This document shows positions 9,616 through 15,894 of a DNA stretch of 64,000 nt, piece by piece. The DNA comes from Pararhizobium gei (lineage in GTDB: Bacteria > Pseudomonadota > Alphaproteobacteria > Rhizobiales > Rhizobiaceae): assembly GCF_029223885.1 (NCBI RefSeq), contig NZ_CP119409.1, forward strand, positions 1,886,001-1,950,000. Reading direction: 5' to 3'. Both the position numbers and the translations under genes were made by a program. The notes beneath the pieces are model-generated. The model made no database searches. It was not told where the DNA came from and saw nothing but the letters and a program-made list of their open reading frames with translations. Numbering within the stretch: the first letter of the stretch is position 1; every line of letters starts with the position of its first letter.

Positions 9616-9905
9616 CACGCGTCCTCCTCGATTTTCAGCGAAACCGTGAGAAGATGGCCTTCGGTTTCGCTGAAGCCATATCGCGCTCTGCCATCGCCAC
9701 CCAAGCGGATCTCAACGCAGCGGCCGAACAAGGTGCTGATCGGTAGCGGCAGCTTGTTGCACTCGTCCAGAAGTTCGCGCAGGAGCCTGCTGCATTTTTG
9801 CTCCTGAGTTTCCAGATTAATGGTCGCTGCTGCAAAAACTGCCGTTGGCGGCACGGACGCTGCGGCCATGAAACCGAGCGCTGTTCGGCGGGAAATACGC
9901 GTCAT
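9615..9905 (-). CDS. Early phage protein with Tat-type signal
   Basis: 96 residues starting MTRISRRTALGF, followed by a hydrophobic run and an alanine-rich end (VPPTAVFAA). This is a twin-arginine (S/T-R-R-x-x-L/F-like) signal at residues 5-12 with a plausible cleavage site near residue 26. The mature portion of about 70 residues has no known domain. A related N-terminus occurs in the 262-residue product encoded by 10494-11282. The gene overlaps both neighbours by 4 bases, so it is part of the early operon rather than an independent moron. Confidence 0.65.
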   Translation of the reverse strand: MTRISRRTALGFMAAASVPPTAVFAAATINLETQEQKCSRLLRELLDECNKLPLPISTLFGRCVEIRLGGDGRARYGFSETEGHLLTVSLKIEEDA

Positions 9906-10144
9906 GACCGCGCCTCCGGCTTCTTCGCTTCGGCAATCTGACGTTCCAGCAGCAGGCCGGCGTCTTCTGCCAACAGCGCTCCCATTTCGAGAACCAGCTT
10001 TACGTCTTGGGTGACGCTCTTCCGAATTTCATCGCTCCATTCGTCCACGTCGTTCAAGGCGAGGGCGCAAACGGTAAACAGCGAGGCGAGATTTGCGACC
10101 TGATAGGTGCCATCGTCTCTATGGTTTGATCCGGGCCGGCTCAT
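9902..10144 (-). CDS. Small phage early protein, unknown
   Basis: 80 residues, mostly helical and acidic (LNDVDEWSDEIRKSVTQDVK). No domain is recognised. The start and stop overlap the neighbouring genes by 4 bases, supporting translation. Confidence 0.6.
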   Translation of the reverse strand: MSRPGSNHRDDGTYQVANLASLFTVCALALNDVDEWSDEIRKSVTQDVKLVLEMGALLAEDAGLLLERQIAEAKKPEARS

Positions 10145-10491
10145 GCTTCACCCCCAGCCGCCGACGCTAGGTTTTCTGCAATTGAGCCGGGGCCGTGGAT
10201 GATCCGAGCCAGCCCCATAGCGTATCGGTTGACCTCGGCCATAAAGCCGATTTTCAGTCCGGTCGCCGGGTGCCCGTCCATATCAGCCACGATGCAGCCC
10301 AGCAGTGTGGCATTGCCGTTTGTGGGGTGCCTGCCGATGTAGGTAAGGAACTCGGTGCCGTACTGGCCGCCGAGCTTGCAGTCCTCGGTGTAACTGCCGG
10401 TTGTTTCGACGTTCCAGTAGATCATGCCGCAGCCAACCTTGCGTGGGCACATGAACGACAGATCAAGAGCGGGGTGTGGGGATTTGATCAT
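10141..10491 (-). CDS. Phage early protein, unknown
   Basis: 116 residues with beta-rich character and three N-terminal cysteines (FMCPRKVGCG and EDCKLGG). The gene sits in the leftward operon, its stop overlapping the following start. I do not recognise a family; the conserved-looking Gly/Cys pattern may indicate a small metal-binding or structural fold. Confidence 0.6.
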   Translation of the reverse strand: MIKSPHPALDLSFMCPRKVGCGMIYWNVETTGSYTEDCKLGGQYGTEFLTYIGRHPTNGNATLLGCIVADMDGHPATGLKIGFMAEVNRYAMGLARIIHGPGSIAENLASAAGGEA

Positions 10492-10493
10492 TA

Positions 10494-11282
10494 TCAGGCC
10501 CTCCCTGCGTTTGCGATGCTCTGAAGGGCGGACTTGACATCGTCGTCCTCGATATAAGAACCGCGCCTCTCACGGGCATCAAGAACCCAGGTGGCGAGTG
10601 CAACGGCCTCTGCCAGCGTCGTTGGAACAAAGCCGACAATCCGGCGCTCGATCTGCTTCACATCATCCGCGCTGCGGCCGGCAACCTCATCGGCGGCAGT
10701 GTAGCCGCATTCGCTTTCGATGCGTTTTACCTCCGCCTGCAGCGCCGCCAGTTCGTCAATCTTGGCCTGCATTCTTGCTTCGCTGCTGGCCGTGTATTTC
10801 TCCCTCCATGGAGCGCCGCGCTCGCCGGGGGCCATGCAAAGCTGGCTTTCCAAGTGGCGGCGGAAAACCTTCTCAATCTCTTCCGGTGAATAAGAATACA
10901 TCGGCTCCCAAATATCGTTGCCGGCATCGTCGCGGCCGGTGAGCAACCGGCTGGTCTGAACGCGAACGCTTGGGCATGCCTCCATTGCTGCTGAACCTTC
11001 GATATCGGCCAAGGCGTTCCACGCGGCATCGTCTGCCACGGCAGCGGCTTTGTGGCGCTCCATGAGGTCACGCAAGGCCGTCATACTGCCGTCACCGGCA
11101 ACGGACGGCGCAACACCGACAACGGCGAAGGGTGGCAGGCTGACGGCGGCTATCAGTCCCAAGGTCTTGCGGCGGGAGATTGGAGGCATGGCTTCGCCAG
11201 GGGCAGTGGCGCGCTCATGCCGTAGTCGTTCAATCTGTATTGAGCTTTCGGGCACAGTTGTGCTATTGGACTGCTTGTCCAT
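10494..11282 (-). CDS. Phage early protein with internal Tat-like segment and coiled coil
   Basis: 262 residues. The start is placed at MDKQSNS because a GAGG lies 9 bases upstream; two upstream ATGs (11297, 11291) are possible. At about residues 35-55 the sequence reads ISRRKTLGLIAA then a hydrophobic, Pro-Ala-rich run, a near copy of the Tat-like N-terminus of the 96-residue protein encoded at 9615-9905. If translation instead began at the ATG at 11189 this would be a canonical N-terminal Tat signal. The remainder is helical with a coiled-coil stretch (KIDELAALQAEVKRIESE). Function is unknown. Confidence 0.6.
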   Translation of the reverse strand: MDKQSNSTTVPESSIQIERLRHERATAPGEAMPPISRRKTLGLIAAVSLPPFAVVGVAPSVAGDGSMTALRDLMERHKAAAVADDAAWNALADIEGSAAMEACPSVRVQTSRLLTGRDDAGNDIWEPMYSYSPEEIEKVFRRHLESQLCMAPGERGAPWREKYTASSEARMQAKIDELAALQAEVKRIESECGYTAADEVAGRSADDVKQIERRIVGFVPTTLAEAVALATWVLDARERRGSYIEDDDVKSALQSIANAGRA

Positions 11283-11352
11283 TTTTGACATCCTCATTGT
11301 TGAAGTGGCTTGCAGCGGCGGGGTCCGCCTCAGAAACTTTCCCCGCCTGCTG

Positions 11353-11523
11353 CTACTCTCCGGCCGAGACCGGCATTTCCTTTTCCAAGCCCAGTTTGAC
11401 CAGCTTGCGGATTGCTTCTCCGCGAGACCAAACCTTGTGGGCGATGCGGTACCCGTCGATTTCGTCGAGCAAGCTCGTTTCCATCATCAGGGGAACTCGC
11501 TCGTCTTTCGGCTCACTTTTCAC
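11353..11523 (-). CDS. Ribbon-helix-helix small DNA-binding protein
   Basis: A GTG start preceded by a perfect AAGGAG at 6-base spacing gives a 56-residue protein. A longer frame from the ATG at 11580 exists but lacks a ribosome site and would read through the inverted repeat upstream. The sequence KDERVPLMMETSLLDEID followed by WSRGEAIRKLVKLGL is a ribbon-helix-helix pattern and is clearly related to the divergent gene to its right (KDQRVPIVMSETELALLDEW, RSRGDAIRRLCRMAI). It is probably a repressor of the early operon it heads, or of the shared intergenic region. Confidence 0.7.
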   Translation of the reverse strand: MKSEPKDERVPLMMETSLLDEIDGYRIAHKVWSRGEAIRKLVKLGLEKEMPVSAGE

Positions 11524-11555
11524 CGAACTCTCCTTCGCAACAGTTTCGTTATTAT

Positions 11556-11615
11556 GTTGCGTAAGAAAACTTTTAACCATGTTTCTCGATCCGGTCAACG
11601 GTTTTCTTGCGTAAC
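11556..11615. promoter_or_regulatory. Inverted-repeat operator between divergent RHH genes
   Basis: GTTGCGTAAGAAAAC (11556-11570) and GTTTTCTTGCGTAAC (11601-11615) are inverted copies matching in 13 of 15 positions. They lie 30 bases apart in the gap between the two divergently transcribed ribbon-helix-helix genes. The right arm overlaps the -35 hexamer of the rightward promoter, as expected of a repressor site. Confidence 0.6.
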
Positions 11616-11634
11616 TTAATAAGTGTTGTATAAA
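11607..11634 (+). promoter_or_regulatory. Promoter of rightward RHH gene, leaderless arrangement
   Basis: TTGCGT (11607-11612), 16 bases, TATAAA (11629-11634). The predicted transcription start is about 7 bases after the -10, which is the ATG itself at 11642. No Shine-Dalgarno is present, consistent with a leaderless mRNA. Confidence 0.5.
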
Positions 11635-11641
11635 CGCGGAT

Positions 11642-12121
11642 ATGGCTAGACCGAAAAAACCCGATGGCGAGAGAAAAGACCAGCGTGTTCCGATAGTTAT
11701 GTCGGAGACAGAGTTGGCGCTTCTTGATGAATGGAGCTTCAACAACCGTATTCGGTCGCGTGGCGATGCGATACGTCGCTTGTGCCGGATGGCGATTGTC
11801 GCAGACGATGACTGGCCGGTCATGTGGCGGCGCATTCTTTCAATAAGCGAGATGGGGGGCCGGGCGATTGATCTGCTGATACAGGAAAATCCTGACCAGT
11901 CATGGCTTTTACGAGTAAAGGCCAATCTTCTGGACCTGAAGATGGATGCCTTGGAACTCAATGCGCAACTAACGCAATTGAAAGAAGGCGATACTGCAGA
12001 AAAGGCATTCGTTACAGCGCGCTTGGCGAGAGAGCAGTTGCGATCTGAATTACTCGATGAAAATGCGCTGTATGCCATTGAGTTTCCCGATGAAGATGAC
12101 GAAGCTGAAAGCAAAGACTGA
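11642..12121 (+). CDS. Ribbon-helix-helix DNA-binding protein with helical extension
   Basis: 159 residues. The N-terminal 50 residues carry the RHH motif (basic PKKPDGERKDQRVPI strand, then two helices ending RSRGDAIRRLCRMA). The following 100 residues are helical and acidic. It is paralogous to the short divergent RHH protein and is the only rightward gene in the left early block. It is probably a regulator acting at the inverted repeat just upstream. The predicted mRNA starts at or next to the ATG. Confidence 0.7.
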   Translation: MARPKKPDGERKDQRVPIVMSETELALLDEWSFNNRIRSRGDAIRRLCRMAIVADDDWPVMWRRILSISEMGGRAIDLLIQENPDQSWLLRVKANLLDLKMDALELNAQLTQLKEGDTAEKAFVTARLAREQLRSELLDENALYAIEFPDEDDEAESKD

Positions 12122-12125
12122 CCCA

Positions 12126-12557
12126 TCACACCCTCTCAATCCGCAGGCCAAGTACCTTCAGGCCATGAACGAGATTGTCCGCAACCGATCGGGCCGCGAT
12201 AGCCACGGCTGACACGGCATAACCGTCCGCGCCGCCGATCCCGTCCCCGATTTTGTCCAGGGCGTGCAGAAGGTCACGGACCTCCTCGGCATCATCGATC
12301 GCCGCCTGAAGCTTCATGTCGTGTTCGGCAGCCAGCGCGCCGGCAACAGCGGCATCCAGCTCGGGATCCTCGGCAGAAAAATAATTCTTGTTCATCTCCG
12401 CGTCGAGCGCGTCGAGGACATCGCCGGCTGCGGCGTCGGCAAGGGCTACGTCGTCATCGAACGGTGCGGAAATTGTTGCCACACCGGCGTGATTTTGGGC
12501 GGCAAAGACGGTATCGTCAGCCGGATATCGGGGAACGAGGCGGGTAGGGGCGGTCAT
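12126..12557 (-). CDS. Phage early protein, unknown
   Basis: 143 residues rich in Ala, Asp and Val, with helical stretches (VLDALDAEMNKNYFSAEDPE, IDDAEEVRDLLHALDKI). The start at 12557 overlaps the stop of the upstream gene by 4 bases; a longer frame exists but would overlap much more. No domain is recognised. It is convergent with the rightward RHH gene, with only 4 bases between the stops. Confidence 0.6.
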   Translation of the reverse strand: MTAPTRLVPRYPADDTVFAAQNHAGVATISAPFDDDVALADAAAGDVLDALDAEMNKNYFSAEDPELDAAVAGALAAEHDMKLQAAIDDAEEVRDLLHALDKIGDGIGGADGYAVSAVAIAARSVADNLVHGLKVLGLRIERV

Positions 12558-12898
12558 TGGATGCCACCCGCTTGCTGCTTTTCCCATTGAAGATATTCCA
12601 AGGCGAGCGGGTCGCCGTTTTTCGCCTTTGCCAGGGCACATTCCCCCAACGTCATGCCTTCCGGCATTCCATCGAACAGAGGCGCCAACCGATCAAGCGC
12701 GGCGGCTTCCGCCAAGCCAGCATCTGCGCGACGGCGCAAGCCCTCGATCGCTTCTTCGAAGCAAGCAAAAACATCATTCTCGGTAGCGGCAGGAAACCGC
12801 TTCAGAAGGTCGGCCATCACTGCCGGGATGTTACCGGCAAGATCAGGCGGGAAGTCTATGATCGCTTCTACGATCTGGCTTCGAAGGACATCGTTCAT
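12554..12898 (-). CDS. Phage early protein, unknown
   Basis: 114 residues. AAGGAG lies 7 bases before the ATG used here; another ATG two codons upstream is too close to the Shine-Dalgarno. The sequence is helical and acidic (FPAATENDVFACFEEAIEGL; ALAKAKNGDPLALEYLQW). No known domain. It is coupled to the following gene by a 4-base overlap. Confidence 0.6.
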   Translation of the reverse strand: MNDVLRSQIVEAIIDFPPDLAGNIPAVMADLLKRFPAATENDVFACFEEAIEGLRRRADAGLAEAAALDRLAPLFDGMPEGMTLGECALAKAKNGDPLALEYLQWEKQQAGGIQ

Positions 12899-12945
12899 CG
12901 TCATCTCCTTGGATTTGTTGGGCCTTTGCGGCGGGCCCTGCGCCG

Positions 12946-13104
12946 TTACTTCGACGTGCGGCCGGCCACGAAGCCGACAGCAACGAGCGCGATGCTCGTC
13001 ACGAAATCCAGCGCCGCCGCCAGCAGTGTGAACTGCAGAAGGACGAGGACACCGGCGACCGTCGCCAGGACGATCGCTTTGCCGGACTTGGCAAAATCAG
13101 ACAT
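12946..13104 (-). CDS. Small two-helix membrane protein
   Basis: 52 residues with two hydrophobic segments (AIVLATVAGVLVLLQFTLLA and VTSIALVAVGFVAG), so an inner-membrane hairpin is likely. It overlaps the end of the TerB-like gene by 8 bases, which argues for translation. Function is unknown; small membrane partners of TerB-like proteins are common. Confidence 0.6.
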   Translation of the reverse strand: MSDFAKSGKAIVLATVAGVLVLLQFTLLAAALDFVTSIALVAVGFVAGRTSK

Positions 13105-13525
13105 CGTAGTTCGCCAGATTGAGGCCGAGCTTCGACGCGATCTTGCCGAGGACTTCCTTTTCCTTGGCGTCGATGCCGCCATGGTCGGCCACGTCCAGCG
13201 CCGAAAGCAGGACTGTTTCCGCCATGTCGTGATCGGACGCGATCTGCTCGATTTCGGTGTAGAGACCGGAGCGGCCAACACGGCCTCCCTGGGCACGCTT
13301 CAGCATGACATCGGCAGTGCGCTCGATTTCGGCGCCCTTGAAGGCCGCAGACAGGTTGGCGTTGGAAGAGATGGCCTTGACGGTCTGATCGACTTCGGCG
13401 TCGGAGACATCGCCATCGGCGGCGGCGACCAGTGCGGACGCGGCGCAAACGGCTTCAAGGAAGTCCTTGCGTCCGGAATACTTGTTGAGATTTCCAGACA
13501 GTTTTGATTTCAGCGCGGCAAACAT
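13097..13525 (-). CDS. TerB-like protein
   Basis: 142 residues with the TerB fold pattern: helices with acidic metal-binding residues (LVAAADGDVSDAEVD near residues 33-47 and a second repeat VADHGGIDAKEKEVLG near 112-127). TerB domains are widespread in phages and stress islands; no other ter genes are present, so this is not a tellurite-resistance operon. Its promoter contains a repressor operator (see 13592-13620), which places it under lysogenic control. Confidence 0.8.
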   Translation of the reverse strand: MFAALKSKLSGNLNKYSGRKDFLEAVCAASALVAAADGDVSDAEVDQTVKAISSNANLSAAFKGAEIERTADVMLKRAQGGRVGRSGLYTEIEQIASDHDMAETVLLSALDVADHGGIDAKEKEVLGKIASKLGLNLANYDV

Positions 13526-13591
13526 TCAAGATCCTCATCGGTTGGGTTTGAACCAGTCGATAAGGCCAGCCCCATCGATCTGATGAGGCGA

Positions 13592-13620
13592 TTGATAGCA
13601 ACAAGCTATCTTGTAATCAA
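13592..13620 (-). promoter_or_regulatory. Promoter of terB operon with CI-type operator
   Basis: Read leftward: TTGATT, a 17-base spacer, TATCAA. The spacer contains the perfect dyad ACAAG-N4-CTTGT (13601-13614). The same dyad type occurs in the cI and cro promoters, so the phage repressor should control this leftward operon. Confidence 0.65.
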
Positions 13621-13635
13621 CAATTAAATGTGTGG

Positions 13636-14295
13636 TTAGATGCCGATCAGCTCAATAAGAGGCACAACTCGGTGCATGGAAACGATGTCATCCCGTTCAT
13701 ATTCAATTGTTTTTGCCGGGTTGAACTGCTCGACAATTATTTTGCTTCCGTTGCGGCGAACCAGGCGCTTTATGTAGCTGTCCGGTGCTGAACCCTCGTC
13801 GCGCTGGCGAAGCTGGATGACGACGTAATCACCGATCGCGGGCAGGCGGGACGGGCTCGCATAGATCGGTTCACCATCTTCAAACCGAGGCCACATGCTG
13901 GTGCCGGTCACGAACAATCCATAAATGTCGCGCATGTTCGCGGCTCCCGGTGGTCTCCGGAAGTAGTCTATCGTTTGCCCGTTGAAGAAAAAGTTACCGT
14001 CGTCGCCGCCGACAGTCTGACCTAAGACTGGCACGTCTTTCGGCAGGTCATTGAAGTGAATGATGGTCGGCTCGACACTTGCTGCTTGTTTCGGAACAGA
14101 ACTATCGCCATCGAGCAGATAGTCAACTGTCGTATCCAGCGCCCTTGCCAGTTCAGCAATATAGCGCGATTTGTTTGTCTGTCCGCCTTCAAGGTTGTTG
14201 ATGGCCTGCTGGCTTACGCCGACGCGCCGGGCGAGGTCCATTTGCGACCACCCCATTTCCAAACGTTTTGCTTTCACTCTTGCGCCAAGTGACAT
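13636..14295 (-). CDS. CI-like phage repressor (HTH plus S24 peptidase domain)
   Basis: 219 residues. An XRE-type helix-turn-helix spans residues 4-60 (WSQMDLARRVGVSQQAINNL). The C-terminal S24/LexA-like domain has the catalytic Ser133 (GTSMWPRF) and Lys176 (SYIKRLV). The place where LexA has Ala-Gly reads QTVGG at 94-98, so self-cleavage would need a Val-Gly site or may not occur. It should maintain lysogeny by binding ACAAR-N4-YTTGT dyads in its own promoter, in the cro promoter and in the terB promoter. Confidence 0.92.
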   Translation of the reverse strand: MSLGARVKAKRLEMGWSQMDLARRVGVSQQAINNLEGGQTNKSRYIAELARALDTTVDYLLDGDSSVPKQAASVEPTIIHFNDLPKDVPVLGQTVGGDDGNFFFNGQTIDYFRRPPGAANMRDIYGLFVTGTSMWPRFEDGEPIYASPSRLPAIGDYVVIQLRQRDEGSAPDSYIKRLVRRNGSKIIVEQFNPAKTIEYERDDIVSMHRVVPLIELIGI

Positions 14296-14325
14296 CGAAT
14301 TTTCCTGTCAAGTTGATTCGTGCCT

Positions 14326-14396
14326 TATCTACAAGTAATTTTGTCGGGTGTCTCAACAAGATTTCGCTTGTTAAAAACAAAATGACTTGTTAGTTA
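14326..14396. promoter_or_regulatory. cI/cro divergent promoters and operators
   Basis: Leftward cI promoter: GAGACA (14349-14354), 17 bases, TAGATA (14326-14331), with ACAAG-TAAT-TTTGT in the spacer at 14331-14344. Rightward cro promoter: TTGTTA (14368-14373), 17 bases, TAGTTA (14391-14396), with ACAAA-ATGA-CTTGT in the spacer at 14377-14390. A third dyad with a 6-base centre, AACAAGATTTCGCTTGTT, lies between them at 14355-14372. The cro -10 ends 6 bases before the second in-frame ATG, so the cro transcript is predicted to be leaderless. Confidence 0.65.
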
Positions 14397-14402
14397 ATGG
14401 GC

Positions 14403-14618
14403 ATGAAACACGAAGCACTTAACAAGGCCTTAGAGGCCGCTGGCGGTCAAACCGCCCTTGCAGCACTTTTGGAAGTCTCTCAACAGCGCGTTTGGGGGTG
14501 GGTTCACAAAAGCAGCAAGGGCCTTCCTGCAGAGTATGTCCTCGCAGTTGAAAAGGCGACGGGGGTCTCTCGTCACGACCTGCGGCCTGACGTCTATCCT
14601 CTGGAGATGTCCGCGTGA
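14403..14618 (+). CDS. Cro/YdaS-like transcriptional regulator
   Basis: 71 residues with a helix-turn-helix: GGQTALAALLEVSQQRVWGW at about residues 14-33, then a segment (GLPAEYVLAVEKATGVSRHDLRP) that is typical of the YdaS/Cro family. It is divergent from the repressor gene and is expected to bind the same operators and favour lytic growth. The start is set at the second ATG because the predicted transcription start coincides with it; an ATG two codons upstream (14397) falls in the -10 region. Confidence 0.85.
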   Translation: MKHEALNKALEAAGGQTALAALLEVSQQRVWGWVHKSSKGLPAEYVLAVEKATGVSRHDLRPDVYPLEMSA

Positions 14619-14779
14619 CGGCTCCCGACGCCTGCGAGCCAACATCGTCCGAAATCCAGACGATGCCGCCAGGGTCCGTCCGCCGTGAAATTCCCGCTGA
14701 CCCTGGCATAATCCGCGCCGCGCAATGGCTAGCCGAGCTTTCCCGCAAGATGCAGTTGAACCGGAGGATCTACGGATGA
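14615..14779 (+). CDS. Small phage protein between cro and ParB-like gene
   Basis: 54 residues from a GTG that overlaps the cro stop codon; its own stop overlaps the start of the ParB-like gene (ATGA). The C-terminal half is basic and helical (IIRAAQWLAELSRKMQLNRR). The double overlap strongly suggests it is translated. No family is recognised. Confidence 0.55.
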   Translation: MTAPDACEPTSSEIQTMPPGSVRREIPADPGIIRAAQWLAELSRKMQLNRRIYG

Positions 14780-15894
14780 CCGGAACTCCCCGTTCAACCG
14801 AATTTGTCGATATCAATGTCGTCGAGATCCATGACCGTCTCCGGGCGGTTAACGACGCAGACGTCAAGCGCGTCGCAGAGTCCATGGCCTCGATAGGCCA
14901 ACGGACGCCGATTTCCGTGAGATACTATGAGGCGAGGCCGGAAGGGTTCCCGCCTTCCGATATGTCCGACGCCATGGTTCTCTGGACAGGCGCTACCCGT
15001 CTGGCGGCTGCGAAGCTTCTTGATTGGGAGAAGATCGAATGCTTCGTCTACGACGGGGGAGAAGACATCGACGCCCGGTTGTGGGAGATCGCTGAGAACC
15101 TCCACCGCTCGGAACTGACGGCACTCGAACGTGATGAGCACGTTGCCCTTTGGGTGGTGCTGAACGAGGAACGAATTTCGGCGCAGGTTGCGCCGAAAAT
15201 GGATAGGGGCCGGCCCGAAGGCGGCATCAATGCGGCCTCCCGAGAACTTGGCATCGAGCGCACCGATGCGCAACGCGCCGTTAAGGTCGCTTCTCTTTCT
15301 GACGAGGCAAAGCAGGCGGCGAAGGAGGCTGGCCTTGAAGATAATCGCACTGCGCTCCTCGAAGCCGCAAAACATACCGATGCCGCTGCGCAGGTAAAAG
15401 CCTTGCAAGACCGGCAGGCCAAGCAGGCAGAAGACAAAGCACAGCGAGAGATCAACGATGCCCACAGGCAAACTATCAAGGATGCTCTTCCGCAGGCGAT
15501 CAAGGATCGTGCGGATTATGCCAAAACGACTGCCGTGCCGACATATGACGGTCTGACGGCCGACCAGCGCATAGCCGAATTGGAAGAGCAAGTCCGCGTT
15601 CTCGAGGCGGACTACGCCGCGGCCATTGCCGAGATCAAGACGTTCTCTGAAATGCGGGCCGAATACGAGCTTGGTGGTTTCGAAAAAGTCATTGCTGGCA
15701 AGGACGAAACCATCCGGGGTTTGCGCACAAGAGTGTCCAGCGAAAGCGAGGAGAAGGCCCGCAACTTCCGCGCCATGGAATACTGGAAAAAGCAGGCGCA
15801 GCTTTTGGGGTGGAGGTCCAACCGCGCCGAGTCCGAAACCGGCCCATCCGAGACTGAGCAGTTCAATCAGATCGATGGTGCGGCCGAAGAATGA
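14776..15894 (+). CDS. ParB/Srx-fold nuclease-like phage protein
   Basis: 372 residues. The N-terminal 130 residues follow the ParB N-terminal pattern (VVEIHDRLRAVNDADVKRVA, SIGQRTPISV, WTGATRLAAAKLL, ENLHRSELTALERDEHVALW). A helix-turn-helix-like segment (INAASRELGIERTDAQRAVK) comes next, followed by a long coiled coil to the C-terminus. No ParA is nearby, so a role in phage replication or regulation is more likely than partition. It opens the replication module and overlaps the helicase gene by 4 bases. Confidence 0.8.
   Translation: MTGTPRSTEFVDINVVEIHDRLRAVNDADVKRVAESMASIGQRTPISVRYYEARPEGFPPSDMSDAMVLWTGATRLAAAKLLDWEKIECFVYDGGEDIDARLWEIAENLHRSELTALERDEHVALWVVLNEERISAQVAPKMDRGRPEGGINAASRELGIERTDAQRAVKVASLSDEAKQAAKEAGLEDNRTALLEAAKHTDAAAQVKALQDRQAKQAEDKAQREINDAHRQTIKDALPQAIKDRADYAKTTAVPTYDGLTADQRIAELEEQVRVLEADYAAAIAEIKTFSEMRAEYELGGFEKVIAGKDETIRGLRTRVSSESEEKARNFRAMEYWKKQAQLLGWRSNRAESETGPSETEQFNQIDGAAEE

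Noticed and set aside
13097..13525. Tellurite resistance locus
   Set aside because: Only a single TerB-like domain is present; no terZACDE genes. It is treated as a phage early gene.
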